A stretch of 64,000 nt of DNA from Cryptomeria japonica (taxonomy: Eukaryota; Streptophyta; Pinopsida; Cupressales; Cupressaceae). The stretch spans positions 340,901,793 to 340,965,792 of the forward strand of contig NC_081408.1 of the NCBI RefSeq assembly GCF_030272615.1, read 5' to 3'. The notes below the pieces were generated by a model. That model saw only the letters and a program-made list of their open reading frames with translations. It did not search any database and was not told where the DNA came from. Shown here piece by piece: positions 56,085 through 64,000 of the stretch (positions within the stretch are counted from its first letter, which is position 1; each line of letters begins with the position of its first letter). The position numbers were made by a program, and so were the translations under genes.

Positions 56085-57529
56085 CCTCCTGGAGCTCATA
56101 AAAAATATGGGGGTACTGAGATTTCATTTGTGTTGCATCCTCCCATGATGTTGTAACCTCATCATAACAATCCTACTAGACCCTAACTTGATCCATCTCT
56201 CGGCCTCGAAGAGTCAGCGTCCTATGAGCCAATATGCGAATGGGCTCCAAAGCCAACTGCCTCTTTGACTCCACCTGCAAGGAATCCCAATCTAGAATAT
56301 GAGACTCATCATAAATATACTATCAAGAAGACTCTCTCCCCAACCATGAAGCTACGATCTATCCTCTTCGTATATGTATACTTCTTCTGTCTATCATGTG
56401 CCTCTCTAAGGTATTGTCTAATCAAATCCACCTGCTTCTCCATATCTCTAACTATCTCAAGACCAATAGCTACCCTATCCTATTTTGTCCCAACTCAAAG
56501 GTGTCCTACAAGGTCTATCATACAAATCCTGATAAGGTGGCATCCCTAAGGAAGTGTGATCCCAATATTATAGACAAACTCTACCAAAGGAAGATACTCT
56601 TCCCATCTGGTCTGATGATCCATGAAATACATACAGAGCATATCTTCTAACACCCGATTCACCCTCTCTATCTATCCATCTATTTCTAGATGATTGTTTG
56701 TGCTAAAGTTGAGTTTGGTACCCATTATTGTCTGCAACGCCTTCCAAAAGGAAGAAGTAAAGAGCGAATCTCTATCTGAAATAATCTTGCGTGGAACACC
56801 ATGAAGTCTGACAATATCTCACAAGAATACCTATGCCACTGTTGGTGCTGTGAAAGTAGTCCAAACTGGTGAGAAGTGGGCCACTTTGGTCAGCTTGTCA
56901 ATTGTCACCATGATGGCATCATGACGGCGTGATGACATAGGAAGACCAATGATGAAAACCATTGAAATAGTATCCCACTTCCACTCTAGTATCGCATGAG
57001 ACTGGAGTAACCCACCTAGATGGTGGTGCTCTGCCTTAACTCTCTAGCACTCAAGGCATCAAGCTACTAGTTCAACAATGAGTTGTTACATACCTGGCCA
57101 ATGATACAATTGTCTCAAATCTACATGCATCTTCTTAACTCCAGGATGTGCTGCATAAGGAGCTCTATGAGCCTCCATCATAATGAAATCATGCAACTTT
57201 CTGGAAGAAGGTACATAAATGCACCCTCTATGGCATAGTAGTCAATTGGACTCTAAATAATAGTCTACATATCTCCCATCTAGGGTCTCCTGAGATTGCA
57301 CTACCTGGCATACCTCTAAATACCACTCATCCTCAGGAAACTACTGCAATATGCGATCTCTCAAATCTGTGTCTATAGAAATGGAGTATATCTCATGATG
57401 TCTCCTACTCAAGGCATCTGCAACTACATTTTCTTTCCCCTTGATGTAGTGAACATCAAAATCATACTCACATAAAAACTCCATCCATCTTCTCTGACGA
57501 GCATTAATATTAGGCTGAGTAAATATGTT
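56085..57529 (-). pseudogene. chromovirus-like integrase and C-terminal domain, broken
   Basis: On the minus strand, across stops, the integrase core is recognisable: WDTISMVFIIGLP (first Asp), [15 protein letters not shown] (second Asp), and an HLEIDG-stop-IERVNR segment corresponding to the usual HPETDGQTERVNR with its catalytic Glu. The zinc-finger region and the end of RNase H precede it. Near 56,085-56,230 there is a chromodomain-like tail (TLRGREMDQVRV, YDEVTTSWEDATQM, YPHIFYE), which suggests a chromovirus that targets marked chromatin. Numerous stops make it inactive. Confidence 0.75.
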
Positions 57530-58723
57530 TTACAAGCTCTGATGATCCGAATGAAGCTCAAAACAATGACCTAAAAGAAAGTGTCTCCACCTCACAAGTG
57601 TGTGCACCACTGCTGCAAGCTCAAGGTCATGAGTAGGGTAGTTAAGCTCATGAGCCTTAAGTTTCCTAGACTTATATGCAATAGCTTGACCATCCTGCAT
57701 AAGGACTGCTCCTAAACCATCCAAGGAAGCATTTGCACATACCATGAAATCAGCTGAGGGATCTGGCACAATAATAATTGGTGCACTAGTAAGTGCCTTT
57801 TTGAGTTTCTGAAAGGCCCTCTCACACTTTTCTATCCACTCAAATTTCTTTCCCTTTCACTAAAGAGATGTAATAGGATGTGCAACCCTAGAGAACCCCT
57901 CAATGAAGCATCTATAATAACCTGCTAGACCCATGAAACTCTTGACTTCTGTCACACTAGTTGGTACTGGCCAATCCATAATAGCTCTGATCTTTGATGG
58001 GTCAATGGAGATCCCATCACTGGATATGGCATGTCCTAGATATCAAACCTCTGATCTAAAGAATGCACACTTTGATAAACTATCATACAACTGATTATGT
58101 CTCAAGAACTGTAATATCTATCTCAAGTGCTCTTCATGCTCCTCGTGCTCCTTCTCATTTTGAGAATATATCAATATATCATCAAGGAACACAATCATAA
58201 ATTAGTCAAGGAAAGTGCAAAACACCCCATTCATGAGACTCATGAATACAGCTGGAGCATTCATAAGACCAAATGGAACCACGGTGAACTCATAGTGGCC
58301 ATACCGAGTATGAAAAGTGGTCTTATGGATACCACTCTCCACTATCCTCAATTGATGGTACCCTGACTTCAGATCTATCTTTGAACATACTTTGGCACCC
58401 TGAAGCTAATCAAATAGGTCATTGATCCCAGACAAAGGGTACCAATTCTTGATGGTTACTTTGTTCAACTATCGATATTCCATACATAATCGTAGGGATC
58501 TATCCTTCTTCTTTACGAAGATGATTGGTGCACCCCGAGGGGAGATGCTAGGATGAATGTGACATTTCTCTAAAATTTCCTCAAGCTGAATCTTGAGCTC
58601 ATTAATCTCATTAGTGGTCATCCTATATGGTGCTCTCAAAACTGGCTCAACTCCTGGTACAAGATCTATGTGAAAATCAATCTCTCTACAAGGCAGCATA
58701 CCAAGTAGCTCGAAAGGAAACAC
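57530..58723 (-). pseudogene. chromovirus-like RT and RNase H, broken
   Basis: RT begins with the classic Ty3 lead-in (LRAPYRMTTNEINELK, ISPRGAPIIFVKKKD, RLCMEYR). After a stop it continues with [24 protein letters not shown] and VFLDDILIYS (active-site DD intact). The RNase H starts CANASLDGLGAVLMQ, where the family has Asp (TDAS), so its first catalytic residue is lost. It ends HELHSDHQSL at 57530. RT and RNase H remain in one frame, separated by several stops. Confidence 0.88.
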
Positions 58724-59002
58724 ATATGCAAATCCCTTAAGAATAGGATGATCATCAAGTGAAGGTTCCTTCTCATCCTATTCTTCTCTATCACTAATGG
58801 TGTTGGCAAATAACTAGCATCCCTTTCGCATGCTCCACTTAAACTGCATAATGGAAATCATACGAAATGATACGGGTCTCTGAATCCCTGAAATTACTAT
58901 GGGAGTACCATGATCATCCACACACTCGATCTTTTTCTAGCAATGGTCCATCTTCGCTCTATGGGTGTACAACCAATCCATGACAAGAACAATGCCATAA
59001 GA

Positions 59003-59344
59003 TCATAGGGGTGTGACTCGAAGGTCTACTATGGTGGTTGTACTTCCAATCTGAAGCTGACAATCTCTAACCAATGATTCAATGGACACTCTAGCTCCTG
59101 AATCTAACTCCACTTCCCAACTAACATCTTGCCTAGTTGCCACTATCCCACAACACTCCACAACCAATGGAGATATAAAATAATCTAAAGCTCCTAAATC
59201 AAATAAGATAGTAACACTACTACCTCTGATCATACATGTGGCCTCTATGACTGTGGCTTGATGCTCAGCTTGGCGGTTGTCAACCACTGCAAAAACTTTG
59301 TGAGACTTACCCATGTCCCTAACTGTAGTTTTGGAACCTACCAT
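59003..59344 (-). pseudogene. chromovirus-like aspartic protease, active site altered
   Basis: A 113-aa open piece contains TILFDLGALDYFISPLVVE, where the family has D-S/T-G. Here it reads DLG, which should impair catalysis. It lies between the gag knuckle and RT in the expected order. Confidence 0.7.
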
Positions 59345-60670
59345 TCGCTAACTACCTACCATCTAACCCTATGGGCACTCTCTTGCAATGTGTCCCATGG
59401 CCCCACAAGTGAAGCAAGCACCGCGCGTCTAAAACTAAACACCTTGTGGCCTAGAGTATGCATGTCCTCCTGTCCTGCTCGATCCACTGTATCCACCCCT
59501 AGAGGACTATTGAGTCCAATTCGGAGGTGTGTATGGAACCTATGGTCGCTAATCACATCTAGGACCCCGTGTCTACCACTTCTTGGGCTTAAATCCCTAT
59601 TGTCCCTATGGGGGTCTTTGCCTCTGATTATGTTGCGACTGCTGCAGAGGGGGGGTTTGAAGGACCTCGATGAATGTTTGTGATTACCCTTCCAAGGGGG
59701 TTTTTGAAACCCAAAAGATTGAGATATAGGGTTTTGGTTCTGACACCGATCCTGCGTATCCTGAGGTCTACCCTAAATCTCCTTTGATAACAAGGCCTTC
59801 TCCATGGCAACCTGAAGGCTTCTTGGAGCTGCCATTCAAACTGGTCCTACTATACCGACATTCAATCCTCTAATAAACTGGTTGACGAGTATCTTCTTGT
59901 CCTTCATGTAGTCAACATAGGGTAGGAGCTCAAAGAATTTTCTCTCATACTGTGACATTAAGAGCCCCTTCTGTTGAAGGTCATGAAACTCATCAATTTT
60001 GTGTTGCCTAAAGTCCTCTGATAGGTATATGTCCCTGAATCTCTCCATAAAGGTGTTCCAAGTGATGGTGTCTACAACTATGTCATTCTTATACTCCTCC
60101 TACCTCCACCATGTGGAAGATCTCCCCCTCATAAGGTGAATAGAAAACTATGCCTTCAAATTTCTCTCATAGGGATGCAATTTGAAGCACCTTTCCAGAC
60201 TCAATAGCCAAGACTCAACCTCTACCCCATCGGTAGATCCTACAAATGATGGTGGATGAAGATGTAAAAGTTCTTCGATCTGATCCCTAGGATCATGGGG
60301 TTCTCTCCATAATCATAGGTGCCACAACTAAAGGTGGCTCAGTTTGATGGACTGACTCAAGCTCATACTCACCTTGACCATCTATATGGCTAGGAGGTGG
60401 ACTCCTGGTCTGATCCCTAGCTATTGATCTATGACTCTCAGAAATCTGATGTTCTGCCTGATGGTCTACTGTTGGAAGCCTATTCTAAACTATTCCTATC
60501 AGGTTCTGAAGTGCAACTAAAATGTCTCGATTAGGACTGATTGGTTGTTCAAGAGGAGCTTCCTGATTCCCTTTCGAAACTGACTATTCCTACACAACGT
60601 CTTCACATGCCATGGGAGCATGTCTAGGACCCCTATCGTGCCTACGAGCTTGTCGCGTAGTCAGAGGCAT
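59345..60670 (-). pseudogene. chromovirus-like gag, broken
   Basis: The ATG at 60670 begins MPLTTRQARRHDRGPRHAP. The capsid part at about 60,050-59,840 has FRDIYLSEDFRQHKIDEFHDL and QYERKFFELLPYVD, typical of Ty3 chromovirus gag. The CCHC knuckle (CFTCGAMGHIAREC) lies at about 59,375-59,420. The frame changes at least twice and stops are frequent. Confidence 0.8.
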
Positions 60671-60773
60671 CCTTCATGAGCAATAAAATAAAATAAATAA
60701 ATAAATAATTTGAAAAGAAAATAATAATTAAAGTGAAACATAATGGAGAAAGGTTCCTAGTGTTGGAAACCTT

Positions 60774-60785
60774 GCTCTGATACCA
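60774..60785 (-). promoter_or_regulatory. primer binding site, initiator tRNA-Met
   Basis: On the minus strand TGGTATCAGAGC, three bases after the 5' LTR end, is the standard plant initiator-Met primer site. Confidence 0.92.
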
Positions 60786-60788
60786 AAA

Positions 60789-61288
60789 TGTTATGCCCAA
60801 ACTTTTGGGCAAAAAGCAACAACAATTTTTTTTTAAAACATTACTAAAACACTTGATGTTCTACGTTCAAAAGATGAGATAACTTAATTAGTTTACTCTA
60901 AAGGTTAACTCATGCATCATTAAGAATGGGTTCCTAAAGATAGTGATAATTTATTTAATTTAATTAGGAGACTTAAGTCTTATCTCAATCTCCTAAACGA
61001 TTTAATAACAAATTAGATTTTACTTTACTTAACAATTACAATGATTACCATTTCTAAAACTTAATTATTCAACCCTATAAAGTCATCACAACTTTATTAA
61101 TAAATTAATTAATTTGCCCAAATAAATCCTCCAATTATATTAAGAGTTAATAATAATCCCTAGTAATATTTAAATAACTCCAAAATTCATTAAATTAACA
61201 TTAATACAAATATTTGTATTAATAATAATTAAATAGGCAATTAATTGAAAATGCCTCCAACGTCCTTAAATAACTATATGTAGTTGAC
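60789..61288 (-). repeat. 5' LTR remnant of chromovirus-like element
   Basis: It begins TGTTATGCCC and aligns with 44864-45385 at about 93%. Homology stops abruptly at GTTGAC, where an A-run and LINE-C sequence begin, so the outer part of this LTR is displaced or lost. Confidence 0.88.
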
Positions 61289-62011
61289 AAAAAAAAAATG
61301 TTTGGAGAAGGTGGTTGGGCAGGAAGTTCCTTTTAAAAAAATATTTTCAGGAGGGCAGAAGAAGATGTAGATCACTGAACATTCCACAGTGAAGGTTTTC
61401 ATAGAAGCTTCCTTCATCAACCATTCCTTAGTCCAGGGAAAATAAGAGGGTTTCCCGATACTGGCAGGAGGAGCAGGGGAAGGCATCATAAATATGGTCA
61501 TCCCAAGATTCGGCAAGAAAATCAGAGATGGTCCTCACTCTCCCTCCCACAAAAGCCAAAAGCCAAGCAACCTATCTTTGACATTTGTCTACCAGACAGA
61601 CCGGGTAATGGTCACTCTCTTGATTCATGAAACTCCCTTAGTAGGCATAAGAAGCATCAAGGGAAGGTTAAGGAAGATCAGAGGATTTCTAAGGAGCATT
61701 TCTCAACCTTTCTGAATAATATCTGGATTGGTTCACGGGAGCAATGTCTAACATTTCCGAATAACATCCTGATTGGATTGCATAGCTTTCAAAATGGTAG
61801 CTTAGCTTATAAAACCTCTTCCCCGGGTCAAGCTCTCTCATCTCCCAACAACATCCCTTTGGGTCCGCATCACCCTAAAATCTAGGATCAACATTAGTCA
61901 GGGCAAAAATCTTCTCACAGTTGGCTCAGGCCGTGAAGCAGAAGCAATCAGAACAACTATCCTCTTTGCCCTTCAAAGTATCAATGGCAGCTTAAACAAC
62001 CCTCAAGGGAT

Positions 62012-63903
62012 GTGGATTTAGCCAAATTTGAGCACTCTCTATCGGATGAGAATGAGATGGAAAAATGTTCCAAGATATCCTTTCTAGATTCCATGCTAGA
62101 GCTTCAAATCAAGACATTGAGAAAGTATGCATTGATTGGTAAGTTTAGTTCCTTTTCCCCCAATTCTAATCTTTTAAATACATGGGCCCAGAAATTATGG
62201 TCAGGTTCAGATCAAATCTTCTATTGTAATCAAAGCTCTGGTTTTCTTATTGCTACTTTTCATTCAAATTCTACCAGAGATTTAGTTCACAAAAATAAAG
62301 GATGGTTCTTCAAAGGGTTTGGGCTTTCACCATGTTGTGGCATCCAAACTTTGACCCCAATAGTGCTGACATAAAATTTTCTCCAATCTAGATTTCCTTG
62401 CCGAACCTCCCTCTTGAATATAGAGAGCTAGACCTGATAGAGATTCTAGCAAATAGATTGGGTATCTTCATAAGACACAATCTTATCCCATTTGAGTATC
62501 CACAACTCCCCAATAGGGTTTGCCTCCTCTGTGACTGATCAAAATCATTGTTCAAAATGATTCTTATCACTTCTTCCTTTGGAAGATGTTCATAGAACAT
62601 TCTCTTGCATGACCCAGAAATAATCAATGTGCACTTGGAGTGCCTAGGCCATTTGACGGGGGGATTTATGGGGGAGGATTGCAAAATCAATATGGTCTAT
62701 GAGGACCAATCTGCTGAAGATCACCAATGCAAAGTCCATCCAAATAATATTTCCCCATTAAAGTGTAAATCTCATCCCATACCTCTCCAATCAATGAATC
62801 ATCCCTAAGAGGGGGGGATTGGGCTTGGAGCTTTGGCCAATAAGGGAATATGTACTCAGGATGTGTTATGTTGGGTAGAGGAGACCCCAATAGTAACCTT
62901 CAATTTAAGTGATCGCAAGGATTTGCTTCTTCCATCTCAAAAAGTGGAGTTTGTTTTCTCTAATGTGAGACAACAGTGGGATAATTATCATAGAACCATA
63001 AGGGTCAAATAGTTTATCCCCAAATCCCTGGAAATGACCCTTCTCTTTGATCTAAGCTTGGACTCAATTTTAAAATTTTTGAGGGCAAGAGCGAGCAAAA
63101 AAAATGAGCCCAACAGGGGTTTCATAGGTTTACTTTCCCATCCAAAAGATAAGCTTCATATGGTGAATAAACCAAGTATTCAAGCCGAGTATGTTGAGCA
63201 GCCCAGTTTGAAGGAAAGTAACAAAGAAGAGGATCATATGCAAGCTTAGGTATTCATCCAATACTCTACTATAGAAGGGCCCATCAAGATTACAAACTGG
63301 TTTCGAAAGCATAAAATTCAATCATTAATAATAGCTTCAGATCCTCCAAGATTCCACCTCATGTCACCTAAAGAGATCAAGCTTTCTCCTCTGGATAGTA
63401 ACAAAGAATTTCGTTTGCACTTTAAAGCTCCAATTTTGTTGGATTCATAATGTAAAATCATTGAAGATCAGAGTCATGGAGCTTGTTCAATGTTTGTTGA
63501 TGAACATCTGACACAAGAATCTTACAATCTAGGGATGGAGGACCTTTGCCTAATATTTGATAATATCACATCAAATAATAAGCTTAAGGTGGATACCAAT
63601 AGCTCCTTTCCAATGTTGCAAGACATTGGATTAGTGGAGCAGGATCAAGAGCAACTTTCACCAAATCAACTCTTTGTAATCCCTCAAGATCAACAAGTCA
63701 TCCCAACCCCAAAATCCTCTATATATCAAACAAGATACAAAACCCCAAAAGAGGTTATGAAACCTAAAGGAAAGGTAGGAAGGACTCCAAAAAAGAAGAG
63801 ACTCACAAGAAAGATGAATGAGGAAATTAAAGAAGGTCTACAATCCACCCTAGAGGATAAACTAAATTTGAGGAGAGTGAGTCACTCTCCATGTTCTCAA
63901 TGA
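62012..63903 (+). pseudogene. LINE-C ORF1 (DUF4283-type), broken
   Basis: The first 120 residues show DUF4283: SFLDSMLELQIKTLRKY, NTWAQKLWSGSDQIFY, GFLIATFHSNSTRDLVHKN, GWFFKGFGLSP. The second half of the domain follows across stops and frame changes (near 62,390-62,560). The last open piece (63490-63903, 137 aa) ends in a Lys/Arg-rich tail (KPKGKVGRTPKKKRLTRK). That layout parallels LINE-A ORF1, which also ends with a basic GRP-type stretch before ORF2. No CCHC knuckle was recognised. Confidence 0.75.
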
Positions 63904-64000
63904 GGATAATAACATGCAAGTTAGGGGTATTAATGCCCCTCACAAAAGATGCCACATTAAATCTCAAATTGAGAATTGTGGGGCAGATATTGTTCTTATC
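63900..64000 (+). pseudogene. LINE-C ORF2, first codons of endonuclease
   Basis: ATG at 63900 (MRIIT), then, one frame over, VRGINAPHKRCHIKSQI and GADIVLI: the start of an L1 AP endonuclease. A one-base loss near 63,917 replaces the normal ISWN(V/I)RG transition, so the frame is already broken at codon six. The rest is outside the window. Confidence 0.8.

Larger units (their letters stand above)
44864..61288 (-). mobile_element. old Ty3/gypsy chromovirus-like element (minus), 5' LTR interrupted
   Basis: Gag-pol reads on the minus strand from 60670 to about 56085. The 5' LTR remnant (60789-61288) is followed inward by an initiator-tRNA-Met primer site. The 3' LTR begins at 44864 with the same first 520 bp or so (about 7% diverged by eye). 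The element sits inside a CACTA transposase frame. All proteins carry stops. The DNA between the 3' LTR start and pol (about 45,385-56,050) is non-coding and far longer than expected, so it probably contains a very long LTR, further nested insertions, or both. Confidence 0.85.
36698..64000 (+). mobile_element. CACTA transposon, 5' part (runs past window)
   Basis: It begins at CACTAGTAGAAATATGGC (36698), a typical CACTA terminal inverted repeat end preceded by TAT as a possible 3-bp duplication. Subterminal AATGACTAA repeats follow. A TNP2-like transposase on the same strand starts at 43443 and is cut at 44863 by a Ty3 element. The other terminus is not in the window, so linking the TIR with the transposase 6.7 kb away is inference. 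The interval holds a SINE, a long hairpin and other debris. Confidence 0.55.
61289..64000 (+). mobile_element. LINE-C: L1-type element, 5' part (runs off window)
   Basis: It starts at about 61,289-61,300, directly after the truncated LTR, on the plus strand. A 5' leader of about 700 bp precedes ORF1 (62012-63903), and ORF2 begins at 63900. The 3' end and any target duplication lie beyond the window, so the exact 5' edge is uncertain. Confidence 0.8.

Overview
This is plant nuclear DNA, AT-rich and almost wholly made of transposable elements. The evidence is plant-specific: L1-type LINEs whose ORF2 ends in a plant RNase H, DUF4283-type ORF1 proteins, a Tat-lineage Ty3/gypsy element with two RNase H domains, a plant mobile domain (PMD) protein, a chromovirus-like Ty3 element, a CACTA (TNP2) transposase and a tRNA-derived SINE. 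The very long elements and a jockey-like LINE tail would fit a large gymnosperm genome, but the species cannot be fixed from the sequence. I see no intact host gene, rRNA, tRNA or CRISPR.

Layout: 1-2460, AT-rich non-coding. 2462-10731, LINE-A (+), full structure but broken by frameshifts, stops and a lost catalytic Asp. 10732-11752, AT-rich with a 152-bp tandem duplication. 11753-30223, a structurally complete 18.46-kb Ty3/gypsy Tat-type element on the minus strand: 5-bp target duplication CTTGT, two 1469-bp LTRs differing at only about nine sites, tRNA-Lys primer site, polypurine tract, gag, protease with G-patch, RT, RNase H, archaeal-type RNase H and integrase. 30319-36425, LINE-B (-) with a perfect 17-bp target duplication. 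36698 to beyond the window, an apparent CACTA transposon (5' TIR, subterminal repeats, broken TNP2 transposase). Its long upstream part holds a SINE, a nearly perfect 207-bp inverted repeat, a degenerate gene fragment and a LINE tail. From 44864 the transposase is interrupted by an old chromovirus-like element (-; LTR remnants about 7% diverged), and from about 61289 that element's 5' LTR is interrupted by LINE-C (+), which runs off the window.

The most interesting object is the Tat-type element. Opposite to gag-pol, just inside the 3' LTR, lies a second transcription unit: a TATA box, a short Arg-rich first exon, a 1168-bp intron with good splice sites joining in phase, and a PMD exon with acidic and coiled-coil tails. 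The intron and the gag leader, at opposite ends of the element, both carry arrays of the same TAGCGC(A/G)T motif. In each case the motif is in the sense orientation of its own transcript, giving a mirror-symmetric, convergent design. Both coding units carry premature stops, mostly of the C-to-T type, although the LTRs look young. The copy was therefore probably mobilised in trans from an already defective parent.
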